Part shown: positions 23,298 through 34,981 of the stretch, piece after piece
Numbering within the stretch: the first letter of the stretch is position 1
Layout of the letters: each line of letters begins with the position of its first letter
Source of the DNA: Circinella minor
Taxonomy: Eukaryota; Mucoromycota; Mucoromycetes; Mucorales; Lichtheimiaceae
DNA length: 64,000 nt
Direction of reading: 5' to 3'
Assembly (NCBI GenBank): GCA_016758965.1
Contig: JAEPRB010000183.1
Location: 18,658-82,657, forward strand
Program-made: the position numbers and the translations under genes
The notes under the pieces: model-generated
Told to the model about the DNA's origin: nothing
Database searches by the model: none
What the model saw: the letters and a program-made list of their open reading frames with translations, nothing else

Positions 23298-23838
23298 AAA
23301 GTAAACTGTAAGTTGGTTTTTTACGTATTATCATAGATACTTTAATTTTTGTATTGTTACAAAATTCAAGAACCGTAAGAAAACAGTTTTTCTACATGTG
23401 TAGGTGTTCTATATATTAAATAAACAAAATATTTAAAAATACCTAATTTATAGTCTATAGATCAAATGATAACCTAATGGTAATGAAAATAGTAGTTATT
23501 TTTAATTCAATAGTAATTTAATTAACAATGCTAATATATGTCTAGATATACACTCGAAGTTATGACAATACATAATATAGCCTAACTTTTTTAATTGTTT
23601 TGTTCTTTTGGTGACACAGAATAAAAACAAACAAAAGTCATTGCATTAAATTTCTATTTTCCATTTTCAGGTGCTCCAACAACTTTATATCCGTCTTCTC
23701 GTGGGTGTAAACAAATAAATTATTTTTTTTATTTCTGTAAGTACTTATTTAGCAATATCAACCGGGTCTCTCCTTATCTTTTTTCATTTTCACTTTCATT
23801 TCCCAATTTTTTTTTATCTTTCATTTAGGTATAAGACA
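23298..23838. other. Intergenic; possible 5' UTR exon of the chitosanase gene
   Basis: This is AT-rich. A segment at about 23671-23739 is flanked by a TTTCAG and a GTAAGT, and a TTTAG acceptor lies at 23828. It may therefore be a leader exon spliced to the chitosanase gene. No coding role is seen. Confidence 0.3.
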
Positions 23839-25225
23839 ATGATCGATGAAACTTCAATAACAGAAAAGTTCCTTTTCTTTCTATTTTGGATATCAAGTAT
23901 CGTCATATCATTAGCATATGAAGGTTGTCAAGACGATTTCGCAATTACTGCAGAAACATGTGCAAAATTTGATTTTAAAGTCAATGGAGCAAATGGTATA
24001 GGGGCTGATCTACGCTGTTATGATTATGAATAAAGATATGAACACATATGATGATTTAGACGGGTTACCGGAAATTACTTGGGTTGATCCTAAGGTTATT
24101 CACATAGCTAGTTTAGTGACTAATGCTTTTGAAAATGGAAATAAAGTTTTTGGATATGCGTAAGGAAAACGAAAAAAAAAAAAACTACTCTCTCTTTTTT
24201 GAATTAATTGGCATGAATATTCATAAAGGCTTAATTTATATATGATATAGAGCTTGTCAAGATATTGGAGATATGCGTGGATTTACTGTACGTATTTATT
24301 TATTTATTTGTAAAAAGGGAAACACAAACATACAAATACGTATATTATTATTATTATATGTGATGTAATTCGCTTACATAATCGATCTCTCTTATATTCT
24401 CTATATTTCAGACCGGTACAAATGATGCAAACCAGCTCGTACGAGAATTTCAAGAAATCAAATCAATAAATGCGTTAACACCTCACTTGACTCGACTAGG
24501 TGAAATAAGTCAATTAAATTCATGTGATATCATTCAAAGGGCTAGCACTGCTGGTTTAGAATCGTTTTGTGAATCTTGGAAAAAAGAAGCTTGCAGCGAT
24601 GATCAATTGTTTGCCATATTTCAAAAACAATGGACATTAAATAGTTATCTGTTTCCAAGTGCTCGGTTTGCTGCTGGTGTTGGTATCACAAGTCTATTGA
24701 GTCAGCTTATTTTCTATGGTAATGTATATTGCACTTTGAGATACTCAAAAGGTTATATACACTATATGTAATGCTGTATAGAGACAGGGACTAATATTTT
24801 TCTACATATTTTTCTTTTTTTAAAAAAAGATACTATTATTCAACATGGATATCAATTTGTAGAGCCAAAAATCAATATGATGCGTATTTTGAATTTGACA
24901 GGTACACGTGGTGAAAATGAATCTGAGAAGAGTTATTTTACGCGATTCTTGACTATACGAAGGCAATCGCAATATTGTTATCCGTAAGTAGAAAGAATAA
25001 TGATAATGTCATATATTTGTACAGTTAATAGTATATAATTGACCAAAATAAATACATAGAGATAATGTATGGCCTCTCAGTGCCACACGAATAATGGACT
25101 TTCAAAATCTTGTTAACAACTTTGATACCAATCGAGGTTTACAAGCTGCGATATCATTACCCCATTTTGGTCAAGTAATAACAGGAGATGAGCGGGATGG
25201 AAAGGATGTTAGCCGATGTTTGTAA
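23839..25225 (+). CDS. GH46 chitosanase, secreted, with an apparent frameshift
   Basis: Exons 23839-24159, 24251-24287, 24412-24718, 24830-24983 and 25060-25225 give about 327 residues if one base is skipped near 24001-24004. The N-terminus has a hydrophobic signal segment (FLFFLFWISSIVISLA). GH46 landmarks as I recall them from the Streptomyces N174 chitosanase: a Glu in LVTNAFENGN (position of catalytic Glu22) and an Asp in CQDIGDMRGFT (position of catalytic Asp40). Then come TGTNDANQLVREF, ARFAAGVGITSLLSQLIFYDTIIQHG and the SYFTRFLTIRRQ region. The enzyme cleaves chitosan, a major wall polymer of Mucorales. Two oddities: the first exon changes frame in a GGGG run, and the usual short loop between GFT and TGT is missing exactly at intron 2. 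It may be a pseudogene, or an assembly error may be present. Confidence 0.72.
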
Positions 25226-25664
25226 TTTTTTTTCAATATATACCATAAGGGTAATAACCATTATCTCATGTTACTGACAAACTAACAGTTTATCTGTTTT
25301 TTTGTTGTTTAATCAGCTTAATCTTTGGAGCAATAAAAATAACAAGCAGCGTTTAATACATGGATGATGTGTTTTAGTTTGTATTGAGTATTAAAAAAAT
25401 ATGGGAAGAAATAACAAGGGGGGGCTGTTGAAGAAAGATGTGTTAAAAAGTTTGTTTGGGAATGGAAAATCGAGTTTCACTAATTATAGCAAAACTTTTA
25501 TATTTTGTACAATTTGTTGAAAATTATATACACGAAGAAAAATATGAAAATGTATAAGCTGAATAATAATATAACAATAATAGAAATATCAAACAAAAGA
25601 AAAGAAAAGGAAAAGTGAATAAACTTTTTAAAAGACAGAAAAAGAAAAATAAGTTGATTTTTTT
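25226..25664. other. Convergent intergenic region
   Basis: 3'-to-3' gap between the chitosanase and FOL1 genes. It contains a G7 run near 25420 and purine-rich sequence that, read on the minus strand, is the pyrimidine-rich FOL1 3' UTR. No gene is supported. Confidence 0.6.
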
Positions 25665-27935
25665 TTATGCAGACCTCCAAATAGAATCGCAGACTTGAGT
25701 AACTTCCCACATGGGACGTACATCATGAACACGTAAGATATTCGCGCCACCAGCAATACTAGCAGCTACTGCACCAGCAGTACCAAATGATCGTTTATCA
25801 GCTTCTTGGACACCTGTCAAGTTACCAATGAACTTCTTACGACTAGGACCCATCAATGAAGGGAATCCATCCAAGACCGATTCAGAACCTTGAACCATAT
25901 CACCTAATCGACGTAAAATCTCAATATCATGTTTGGCTGTCTTGGCAAACCCTAATCCTGGATCGATAATGATATTCCAACGATAAACACCAGCAGCCAA
26001 TGCATTTTGTACTAATGAATGTAGTTGATAGGTTACATCTTCGACAACATCATCATTTTCATAACTAACATTATCCTTGGACATCATTGTTTTGGCATCA
26101 CCACGCATATGCATCAAACAAACAGGAACCTTGGTCTTCGCCATAACGGATAACATTTTTGGATCACGAGAACCACCACTGATATCATTAATTAAGTTAG
26201 CCCCAGCATCGATAGCAGCTTGAGCAACAGAAGCACGGAATGTGTCGATCGAAATAGGTAAATCAAATCCTCGTTCGCGTAGTTTTTTGATTACGGGCAC
26301 CACGCGACGAATTTCTTCTTCTTCAGGGAATTGATCATTAGCACCAGGTCGGGTCGACATACCACCAATATCAATAATATCAGCTCCTTCTTTCTTCATT
26401 CGTTCAGCAGCTTCAACCGCTTTATCGACATCCACATAATTACCACCATCTGAAAAACTATCTGGTGTCGTATTCAAAATACCCATAATATACGTCTTAG
26501 ATTTCCATTTCCACAATTGCTGTGGTTGAATAGGCACGACCTTATCAATTTGTGCTACACCTTCTTCTGTTTCAGCAGCCACTTTGAGTAATTGAGATAA
26601 AAGTTGACCACATGTCTTGTATAGTTTTGGATGTTCCATATCCTTGGCAATATCACATAAGGGCCAAAGTACAAATTCACGTTCTTGAATACCAATATGT
26701 GGAATTGTCAATGTTTCGGATTCCATTACTAGATCGTTATAGAATAAGATATCAAGGTCCACTGGTCGTGGTGCATTGCGGAAACTGGCTTCACGACCCA
26801 GTGTCGATTCAACATGTTTCAATCGTTCCAAAAGTTGTTGAGGTTCTAAACAAGTAGCAATTTTACAGGCTGCATTTAAAAATGCAGGTTGTTCAGTATA
26901 ATACATGGGTGGTGTTTCATAAAGAAAACTTGTATCCAAGACAACTGAACTACAATCGGTTTCCAACATATCCAAAGCAGCATATAAATTCTTTACACGA
27001 TCACCCACATTACTACCCAAAGCAATATAAGCCGTTTGTGTATAAGACACGGGAATTTCTTTGATTCCTTCTTGAACTTGATGATGAGCAAATACTTTAT
27101 TGGATTGTTTCTCTTGTTCCAAGACACTGTTCAACCATGCACGATCCCGTGTCACTTCAATACCAGATGCATCGGCAAATAAAATAGCACTTGGTTTTTC
27201 GAATTGAACACGAATCTTATTGACATGACATTTTTCAATTGCAATACGTGCTACAGCAACAGCGAAGGCTTCTACAGTCTTGTAATCTGAAGCTTCAATA
27301 TATCGTGCCAATGTTCGTACCATGGTACGCATGTGATGAGACTTGCTACTCTCTTCTCCTTTTCTTTGTTCCGATGGATACACGGTCAAATTAACAACGA
27401 CTACTTGCTTCTCTTCTCGTTCCCATGGATTCACACCAATAATTGTCGAAAGTCGCATATCCTTGACAAAGACCATATCTTCTTTACCCAATCCAGAAAC
27501 TGTACCTGTAGTCACCACTTGCTTTTTGTCTTCTAAGCCTTCATAATCTTGTTTGGTACGCGAAAGTTGGACACCAGCAGCAGCAGCATGTAATAATGCC
27601 TTGGGTTGTTCGACTTTAACGGTCGTTCGTTCAGCACCAAAATCAACACAACCAAGGTGTACAATAGCATGACCCAATTCTTCAATAGACTTGAAAGTGC
27701 TTTTCTCGGTTAATTGGGTAATAGCTTTAGTAACATGACCATAATGAATAGAACTTGTGACATGGTCTGAATTACCAGCAGCTGTAATGTCAGTATAAAG
27801 CCATACGTTAATAATAACAGGTTGAGACTTGAGTCGTTGCCAAGAATCGACACCAGTGACATTTTTTAAAACCAAGTTTTTTAAAAGAATTTTGTCTAAA
27901 TGACGTGATTCTTTAACATTTTCTCCTCTCTCCAT
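25665..27935 (-). CDS. FOL1: Trifunctional folate synthesis protein (DHNA / HPPK / DHPS)
   Basis: A single-exon gene of 756 residues carrying three consecutive steps of folate synthesis. Residues ~14-130 and ~155-275 are two dihydroneopterin aldolase (FolB-like) repeats. Residues ~301-435 are the pyrophosphokinase (YIALGSNVGDR, FRNAPRPVDLDILFYND). Residues ~481-750 are dihydropteroate synthase (GILNTTPDSFSDGG, DIIDIGGMSTRPGA, PISIDTFR, NLINDISGG, DPGLGFAKTA, SRKKFIGNL and terminal RVHDV). The order and fusion are as in other fungi. In the DHPS sulfonamide-contact loop STRPGA, the Thr and Pro altered in resistant Pneumocystis are the normal residues. The start is the first ATG and precedes the FolB repeat directly. 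The second FolB copy looks less conserved, as often seen. Confidence 0.96.
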   Translation of the reverse strand: MERGENVKESRHLDKILLKNLVLKNVTGVDSWQRLKSQPVIINVWLYTDITAAGNSDHVTSSIHYGHVTKAITQLTEKSTFKSIEELGHAIVHLGCVDFGAERTTVKVEQPKALLHAAAAGVQLSRTKQDYEGLEDKKQVVTTGTVSGLGKEDMVFVKDMRLSTIIGVNPWEREEKQVVVVNLTVYPSEQRKGEESSKSHHMRTMVRTLARYIEASDYKTVEAFAVAVARIAIEKCHVNKIRVQFEKPSAILFADASGIEVTRDRAWLNSVLEQEKQSNKVFAHHQVQEGIKEIPVSYTQTAYIALGSNVGDRVKNLYAALDMLETDCSSVVLDTSFLYETPPMYYTEQPAFLNAACKIATCLEPQQLLERLKHVESTLGREASFRNAPRPVDLDILFYNDLVMESETLTIPHIGIQEREFVLWPLCDIAKDMEHPKLYKTCGQLLSQLLKVAAETEEGVAQIDKVVPIQPQQLWKWKSKTYIMGILNTTPDSFSDGGNYVDVDKAVEAAERMKKEGADIIDIGGMSTRPGANDQFPEEEEIRRVVPVIKKLRERGFDLPISIDTFRASVAQAAIDAGANLINDISGGSRDPKMLSVMAKTKVPVCLMHMRGDAKTMMSKDNVSYENDDVVEDVTYQLHSLVQNALAAGVYRWNIIIDPGLGFAKTAKHDIEILRRLGDMVQGSESVLDGFPSLMGPSRKKFIGNLTGVQEADKRSFGTAGAVAASIAGGANILRVHDVRPMWEVTQVCDSIWRSA

Positions 27936-28315
27936 TTTTTTTGAAGGGTATTTTTAAGAAAAAGTAAATATACGAAAAAAAGGACGTGAGAAAAGAAATG
28001 GAAAATTTTTTTTAACTTTCCCGTGTCACTCATAACCTGACAATGCGTTGGTGCTACCATAAATAAATTACGTCAAAAAAAATTAATGTAATAATTACCC
28101 TATCTGCATATAGATAATTTTTAATAAGTATATATGAAATGAAACAATAATATATATGATTTTTATTTTTATTTTATTTTATACAGAAACTAGTAAAAAA
28201 AATGAAAAGAAATAGGGAAGAGATTTATATGAGTGGTTTTAGGTTGTAAAGTGTAACTGTGTGTGTGGAGTTTGTATAAAAAAGTCGTCTTTTTGTAATG
28301 TGTGAGCTTTTTTTT
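27936..28315. other. Intergenic region between BRR2 and FOL1
   Basis: The gap of 380 bases should hold the BRR2 3' end and the FOL1 promoter (both minus strand). AT-rich; no TATA box or other element is clear. Confidence 0.55.
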
Positions 28316-31300
28316 TTACTCTTCAGCTTCACTCATAGCTTCGTCACTATCATCATCTTCATCACTGCTTTCACCTTCAGCAACATCCAAATCCATATCT
28401 AATTCTTGATCACATCCATTATAACTATCCGACATCAAGTACACCTTTAATGTATGTTTACCAGCACTAGGTGCAATGAAATCCAACTTGACGGTCAATT
28501 TGTGAGCCAGAGTAACACGCTTGATAGCCAATAATGTCTTGGATGATGTATCACCAATTACAATCCACCAGCCTTCATCCTTCTTTTGTGGGAAATAAGG
28601 TGCAATTACAGGACCCAATTCTTGTTCATCCTCATCATCATGTTCACGTTCCAATTGTAACTTGACATTGACCACACCACCAGAAACAACCGAATCGGGA
28701 TCAGCAATATCAAATCCAACTTCCACGTTAGGATATCGATTGACAAAGTTAGCCACGTCACGTAATTTACGATTATCCATACGTAATACTTCATTTCGTA
28801 CATCATCTTCCATTTCCATAATATCAAATACAGACTCAACTTCATTCTCTTCACAGCGTTTAATGATATCCTGTGTAAAGAATGGAACTTGTTTTAATGG
28901 AGAATCACGATCCCACATGGCTTGAACACACATTTGGGCTAATTCCATAGCAGCCAAAGCAGGCGATAACCAACCGTTGGAAGAAATGACATCAACACAG
29001 GCTTGAATCAATGGAACAACACGACTCAAAATCAAGGATTGGTCCGATTGAAGGTCGGGTGTCAATTGCAAGCGACTGAAATGTGCTTGTAAAAGGATAT
29101 TGGTCTTGATTCTTGGTGTGTTGAATTTAGGATTGGCCAATCGAACAGGTAAACGATCATAGATACGCTTGAGAACATTATCTTCATGATGTCGAATAGG
29201 AATGTTGTCAAATTCTGTTGCTGAGGCAACAATTTCTAAAAGTCCTTTGATCTTGGTAGTGCCCTTCAAACTGACGCTGAACATGTCGACGGTGGTATAG
29301 TTGATGTTATAATAAGCAGCAATCATGCCTAAGTTGAGTGGTGCTACATCCATTTCGTCTTCAATCGTAATACACTTGGTTTCTTGTAAATCATTCAAGG
29401 TGTTTTCGACCAATTCGGACAAATGATCTGACAAGTGACGATGTGTTGTACCTGATAAACCATAATAATTAGGATTGTGTGCCATACGACGATACAACAA
29501 AGACCAAGTCAAAATATCAACAGCTTCTTGTTTGTTTTCAATAGTCTTTGTAACAATCTCGGCATTAAATTGATCATGAAGTGCTTGATCTAAATGCGAT
29601 TCTACAGGAATGGCTTCAAACAAAAACTTCTTGTAATATTCCTTCTTGTTGGCTTGACACATTAAAACACATTTGCCAGTATCATCATCACGTGGTCGAC
29701 AAGCCCGTCCCATCATTTGTAATACATCCTTCATTGCATAATCCACATATCGATGTTCCTTGCCTTCAAAGTATTGAGTACCCATGACAACCACCATATG
29801 AGAATTCATGGGAATACCCCAGCATGTATCGCGCGATGCAACAATTACTTGAATAGCACCAGATTCATACAATTGTTCAACAATTCGCCGGTCTTGTTTC
29901 GACAATGCCTCATGATAATAACCAATACCATGTCGTAAAGTTTCAACTAAAGTCTTGTCTTGTACACGTTCCAATAAAGGTTCAATTTCTTCTGCGCTGC
30001 ATTTTAAGAAACGCGTTTCTTGATCATCACCAACACAATAGGTGATAATATCAAATGCAGTCAATCGACATTGCTTACGTGATGGTACAAACACAATAGC
30101 AGGCTTGTCGGCTGAATGTGTAGTGATTGCCAAATAGGTGGGTTTTGCCATGGCCATCATCAACGATGCAAAATGAGGGATATTGTAGCTTTGGATATGG
30201 ATTTCAAGAGGAACAGGTCGAACCGAAGGATGGAAATTAAATACAGAATGAGAAGTTGCACCTAACCATTCACCCAAATCACGAGCATTAGCCACCGAAG
30301 TACTGAGCGCCACTACACGGATGGGATGTTGTGTTTGTGATGAAATATATCGCATACGAGAAACAATAGCTTCGTAAGTAGGTCCAACTTCTTCATCGCC
30401 AATAACGTGCATCTCGTCAGCAATAAATAAACTAACATTTTGTACATTCTTCCGTTGTTTCCATCGACGCGAAATAACATCCCATTGAGTTGGTGTACAA
30501 CAGATAATATCACCTCGTTCCAACAATTTCAAATCGGCACTTGTTTCTCCCGTCAATGCAACCACTTGCTTACCACCTCCCACGTTACCAAACTTCTTTG
30601 TCCATTGAGTTACTCGATCATCTACAAGTTCTTGATAAGGCGCCACATAGACACATCGTGAATGTTCTTGTTCTTCCTTGCTCCACAAACGCATTAATGC
30701 AAATTCAGCACATACAGTTTTGCCACTACCAGTGGGCGCACCAACAAATACATTGTCATCGGTCGTATATAATGTATTAAAAACTTGTGTTTGGATTGCA
30801 TTGAAATGAGATATCCATCCATTGTATACCGATTCATATTCGATGTTACGAAGAGCAGATACAGGTAAAGGTTGTAAATCATGCAACTCGGTATGAGGTG
30901 CATATTTTTCTGGCAAAATCAAATGCTTGAATGAGACAGGCAACTTGGAAATTGAATGTAACCAACGATCCGAAACAACCGTAATAAAATAATTAGGTGG
31001 TAGAGGTTCATACAATGGTACTGTGAACGTCACCAAATGCTCTTCTTCAGCATAACGTTGTTTGAGCACAAAATAATCATGATACAAAATATGTTCACCA
31101 TCTACATCTTCTACCATAATCCAAAATGCTTCAGCAACACCATGAATCTTATCATCCCATTGGAAATCAGGTGTAATAGTCAATTCTACCTTGACCAACG
31201 AACGTGTTACAGGTTGAACATGAGCTTGTAAATCCAACTTGGGAAACTGATGAATAAATCTGTGTAAAGTCTTGCCAGCTTTAGGATTGGATACCAATTC

Positions 31301-34300
31301 GCCTAATTCTTGTGGGTCCAAATCGAAATAACGTTCCCAAGGGAACTCCTTGCGTTCCAAACGACGAATCAAATCACCAGGAATTTGCTTGAATTGACGC
31401 AATGGTGTCATTGATAACCATGCACGTTTTTCCACCATTTTACATAAATCCAATGCCTTTCTTGTCAATTGAGCCCAACCACGTTTTAAACAAATTTCAA
31501 AGACAGCTCTCAAAATACGTCCAGCACTTTGAGTAACATATACCATATCCGATACCAATGCAAAGCCGTCTAGCTTAAGTTGTGAAATGTAGGCTTGTAA
31601 TAATACATTGATCTTTGCAGTAGGTTCTTCTAAACTTTCTTTGACAGGAATAGGTACACGTTCCAAAAGTTTGGCTAATTCCATTTTTTCTTCTTCACGG
31701 ACAGGAATATATTTGAATTCATCTGACAAGGCAAACACGCGGAATAATTCGATGTGGCTCATCATTGGTCGCAAATGTTGGTTGTATGATGACATGGAAT
31801 GATGAGTGACATAATAATGGGATGCAATGCGGCCCAATTCGGTTACTTGGAAACGGCCCGACTTCTTGTCATACTTGATCAAATTACATTTGTCGAGAAT
31901 AGATGCTGCCGAATGTACCAAATCAACACGCTTTTGTTCCAAGTAAGGATCATCTTCGAGATCATCTGCCGATACACTGTAAAGTGATGGATTTCGTAAC
32001 ATACGAACGTACAAATAAGTATAACCAAGCCATTGGACTGCTTCATCTCGGTTACGAATGGTACCCAACACAATTTCAGCATTCAAATTATCTGCCAACT
32101 TGCCAATAAACTGTGATTCAATAGGTAATTGTGTATTCAACAAAGACAAATAGTACTGCAATTCGGTATGAGCCGTGATAATAATGCCTTCACCATATGT
32201 ATCGAACTGTGGACGACCTGCACGACCTAACATTTGAAGGACATCTTGAGGTGATAATTCGACCCAACGACCCTTTTCTGGGGAATAAATTTGTGTGCCC
32301 TTGATAATAACAGCATGGGCTGGTAAATTGACACCCCAAGCCAATGTAGCAGTGGAACAAAGCACCTTGATATGTCCATCTGCAAACAATTCTTCCACAA
32401 GAGTACGGTCAGCACGTGTCATACCAGCATGATGAATAGCAAAACCATAAGGTAACAACTCTTGAAGATTGGCATCCTTGACTTCAGCTGCTTCTGATTG
32501 TAAAATTTCTCGACTTGCCGAATCATCTTTTAAGAATTTTGTAATTGTATCATTTTCCAATGCCATATCACGTAATGATTTTGCCGTCTTTGCTGTTTCC
32601 TTTCGAGAATGAACAAACACCAAAACTTGATTTTCTTCACGATTTTCAATTTGCTCTACCACCTTTTGATAACACACCTCGTTCATCACTTGGAATCGTT
32701 TGATAGCCTTCTTCTCTGTAACGCCGATGAATTGTTGTCGAAGTGGACATGGACGGAAAGTACTGTCAAAGTAATGTAAACCCTTCTTGGGATCCACACG
32801 CAAAAAGGCAGCAACATCTGCATAATTGGGTAAAGTAGCGGATAAACCAACTAATCGAACCAATTCTTGAGTTTGTTCCATATTTCGAATTGTACGAGAA
32901 ACAATACTTTCTAAAACAGGACCTCTTTCATCATGCAACAAATGGATTTCATCAATAATAATTAAGCGGACAAGAGATGTATAACTACGATCGGTGGCCT
33001 TGCGAGTGATGATATCCCACTTTTCTGGTGTTGTCACGATAATTTGTGTATCTGCAATTTGTTGCTTAGTCAATTGTCGATCACCAGTCAACTCGGCAAC
33101 GTTGATACCATATTGATTCAATCTACTTGAAAAATTACCGACCATTTCTTGCACTAACGCCTTCATAGGAGCAATATATACAATCTTGAACGAGTCCGTA
33201 TCGATATGTCCAGTTTCGGGGTCACGATAATTATGCATGGCACGCAATACCGTTAACATGGCCACGTTGGTTTTACCAGCACCAGTAGGAGCACACAATA
33301 ATACGTTTTCATCACTCTCAAATGCCGATGGATAAAGTCGACTTTGGACACGGTTCAAACTTGTTGCACCTGAGAATGCACCTTGTGCCCAATGAGGCAA
33401 TTGATTAATTGGCTTGAGTTTCTCGTCAGAAGCAAATGCTTGTGGTTTTGGTGCAGGTACATGAATTTCTTCATAACCCTTCTTGGATCGCTTGAAAGAA
33501 CCATCGGGAAGTTTGACTTTTTTGTTGGACATCAAATGAGCACCTTGTTCAAATGTCATATCATCCAAATCCAACATTTTTCGTGGTGTCACAGTAGTAC
33601 CAGGTGCCAATGTTGTTGTAGTAGGTACTTGACCACGGCTACGTCCTTCTGGCTGTTGTTGTTCACCGCTTTCATCAATTTCCATGGCATTTTCAACCAC
33701 ACCTTTGCGTTCCAAAGCTTCACCTCGTCGTTCACGATCACCACTTAAATCACGCAAAATCCAATCCACGTTCTTTTGTTGCATCTCAGTTTCCAACGCT
33801 GACTTTTCATCCCCTGTGGCTCTTGCTAATCGTGTACACCAATAAATCAACTCACGGTTTTTAACAAGAACACGTACTAAGTCAAACTTGTCATAGTCAA
33901 ATAAACCCACAAGCTCATTTTCACAATCGCGCATATTGACCGATTCAGAACCCAAAATATCAAATGCTTGAACAGTCTTTTCTTGAGCTGTATGTGGATC
34001 AGGATAATGTGCTGCAATTTGTCGTTGTAACCAGAATGCATCAATGTCATGAGGTGAAACAACGTCAGGTTTATCTGTTGCCGTGCCTCGTTTCTTTTTA
34101 CGTCCACCTGCACTTTCCCCAGGAAGTACTGTTTTGAATCCTTCATCTTCGTCATCCGACACACCTTCTTCATCATCAACATATCGTTTCTTGTTTCCTG
34201 ACGTTGATTGTTGTTGTTGTTCCTCTTGTGCTAATTCTGCTTGAGCGGCTGCTTCTTCTTCATCTTCGTCTTCTTTGATTTCAAATTGATCATCTTCCTC

Positions 34301-34981
34301 TTCTTCGTCTTCGTCTTCGTCAAATACCACAGCTACACCAACTTCATCATCAATAGCACCAATACGTTCACCATTTTCGTCCACGTCCATGGATTCACCT
34401 TCATTGTTATAATCGGTAATCTTTTTGGACAGATTAACAAGTTGAGCGAATTTGTCGGATTCTACAGTACCAATGACCGATTCGATTTCACGTTTTTTGT
34501 CAAAATCTTTTAATGTGTCTGTCTTGAGTGTTTCAAGTACATCATCAGCCGCACTTCGAATAATGTCTCGTGCCTGGTCTCCCAAGTGATCATAAACAAA
34601 TGACAAAATATGTTCATATGCTTCACGCGTTTCTTTGGTACGAGGTCGATAATTAAGTCCTTCCCAATCATCGGTTGCCGATAAAACAGAAGAATATCCA
34701 TATGCTTTGCTAATGGCACTTTCTTCCTTTTTTCGTCGTCGTTTTTCGGCTAATTCCTCAGATCGTTCGGCTGCTTTTTTTTTCTTTTCTTCTATATCTT
34801 TGGGTGTTTCCCGTTCAGCTCGGGTACCAAATGCCTTGGGATCAATCTTGCCCCATAAGGTCTCGGGTTCTCCTGTAGGTTCTTGATCTCGACGTGGTAA
34901 TCCACTACGATCGGCTTGTAAAACAAGACTGGAATTGGCTGCATATTGGTATTGATTGGCTTTTGCAATGTTTTCAGCCAT
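28316..34981 (-). CDS. BRR2: Pre-mRNA-splicing helicase BRR2 (U5 snRNP 200-kDa helicase)
   Basis: An uninterrupted 2221-residue ORF. The N-terminus ([26 protein letters not shown]) is that of SNRNP200/Brr2, followed by an acidic and PWI-like region. Two Ski2-like helicase cassettes follow. Cassette 1 has [19 protein letters not shown] and the GRAGRPQ motif. Cassette 2 has APTGSGKT and a degenerate DEMH box, in keeping with the known inactive C-terminal cassette. Each is followed by a Sec63-type domain. The tail is acidic and Ser/Glu-rich. The enzyme unwinds U4/U6 during spliceosome activation and works with Prp8 and Snu114. The start is the ATG preceding the conserved N-terminal block. It is notable that 6.7 kb of this gene has no intron while its neighbours are intron-rich. 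Confidence 0.98.
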   Translation of the reverse strand: MAENIAKANQYQYAANSSLVLQADRSGLPRRDQEPTGEPETLWGKIDPKAFGTRAERETPKDIEEKKKKAAERSEELAEKRRRKKEESAISKAYGYSSVLSATDDWEGLNYRPRTKETREAYEHILSFVYDHLGDQARDIIRSAADDVLETLKTDTLKDFDKKREIESVIGTVESDKFAQLVNLSKKITDYNNEGESMDVDENGERIGAIDDEVGVAVVFDEDEDEEEEDDQFEIKEDEDEEEAAAQAELAQEEQQQQSTSGNKKRYVDDEEGVSDDEDEGFKTVLPGESAGGRKKKRGTATDKPDVVSPHDIDAFWLQRQIAAHYPDPHTAQEKTVQAFDILGSESVNMRDCENELVGLFDYDKFDLVRVLVKNRELIYWCTRLARATGDEKSALETEMQQKNVDWILRDLSGDRERRGEALERKGVVENAMEIDESGEQQQPEGRSRGQVPTTTTLAPGTTVTPRKMLDLDDMTFEQGAHLMSNKKVKLPDGSFKRSKKGYEEIHVPAPKPQAFASDEKLKPINQLPHWAQGAFSGATSLNRVQSRLYPSAFESDENVLLCAPTGAGKTNVAMLTVLRAMHNYRDPETGHIDTDSFKIVYIAPMKALVQEMVGNFSSRLNQYGINVAELTGDRQLTKQQIADTQIIVTTPEKWDIITRKATDRSYTSLVRLIIIDEIHLLHDERGPVLESIVSRTIRNMEQTQELVRLVGLSATLPNYADVAAFLRVDPKKGLHYFDSTFRPCPLRQQFIGVTEKKAIKRFQVMNEVCYQKVVEQIENREENQVLVFVHSRKETAKTAKSLRDMALENDTITKFLKDDSASREILQSEAAEVKDANLQELLPYGFAIHHAGMTRADRTLVEELFADGHIKVLCSTATLAWGVNLPAHAVIIKGTQIYSPEKGRWVELSPQDVLQMLGRAGRPQFDTYGEGIIITAHTELQYYLSLLNTQLPIESQFIGKLADNLNAEIVLGTIRNRDEAVQWLGYTYLYVRMLRNPSLYSVSADDLEDDPYLEQKRVDLVHSAASILDKCNLIKYDKKSGRFQVTELGRIASHYYVTHHSMSSYNQHLRPMMSHIELFRVFALSDEFKYIPVREEEKMELAKLLERVPIPVKESLEEPTAKINVLLQAYISQLKLDGFALVSDMVYVTQSAGRILRAVFEICLKRGWAQLTRKALDLCKMVEKRAWLSMTPLRQFKQIPGDLIRRLERKEFPWERYFDLDPQELGELVSNPKAGKTLHRFIHQFPKLDLQAHVQPVTRSLVKVELTITPDFQWDDKIHGVAEAFWIMVEDVDGEHILYHDYFVLKQRYAEEEHLVTFTVPLYEPLPPNYFITVVSDRWLHSISKLPVSFKHLILPEKYAPHTELHDLQPLPVSALRNIEYESVYNGWISHFNAIQTQVFNTLYTTDDNVFVGAPTGSGKTVCAEFALMRLWSKEEQEHSRCVYVAPYQELVDDRVTQWTKKFGNVGGGKQVVALTGETSADLKLLERGDIICCTPTQWDVISRRWKQRKNVQNVSLFIADEMHVIGDEEVGPTYEAIVSRMRYISSQTQHPIRVVALSTSVANARDLGEWLGATSHSVFNFHPSVRPVPLEIHIQSYNIPHFASLMMAMAKPTYLAITTHSADKPAIVFVPSRKQCRLTAFDIITYCVGDDQETRFLKCSAEEIEPLLERVQDKTLVETLRHGIGYYHEALSKQDRRIVEQLYESGAIQVIVASRDTCWGIPMNSHMVVVMGTQYFEGKEHRYVDYAMKDVLQMMGRACRPRDDDTGKCVLMCQANKKEYYKKFLFEAIPVESHLDQALHDQFNAEIVTKTIENKQEAVDILTWSLLYRRMAHNPNYYGLSGTTHRHLSDHLSELVENTLNDLQETKCITIEDEMDVAPLNLGMIAAYYNINYTTVDMFSVSLKGTTKIKGLLEIVASATEFDNIPIRHHEDNVLKRIYDRLPVRLANPKFNTPRIKTNILLQAHFSRLQLTPDLQSDQSLILSRVVPLIQACVDVISSNGWLSPALAAMELAQMCVQAMWDRDSPLKQVPFFTQDIIKRCEENEVESVFDIMEMEDDVRNEVLRMDNRKLRDVANFVNRYPNVEVGFDIADPDSVVSGGVVNVKLQLEREHDDEDEQELGPVIAPYFPQKKDEGWWIVIGDTSSKTLLAIKRVTLAHKLTVKLDFIAPSAGKHTLKVYLMSDSYNGCDQELDMDLDVAEGESSDEDDDSDEAMSEAEE

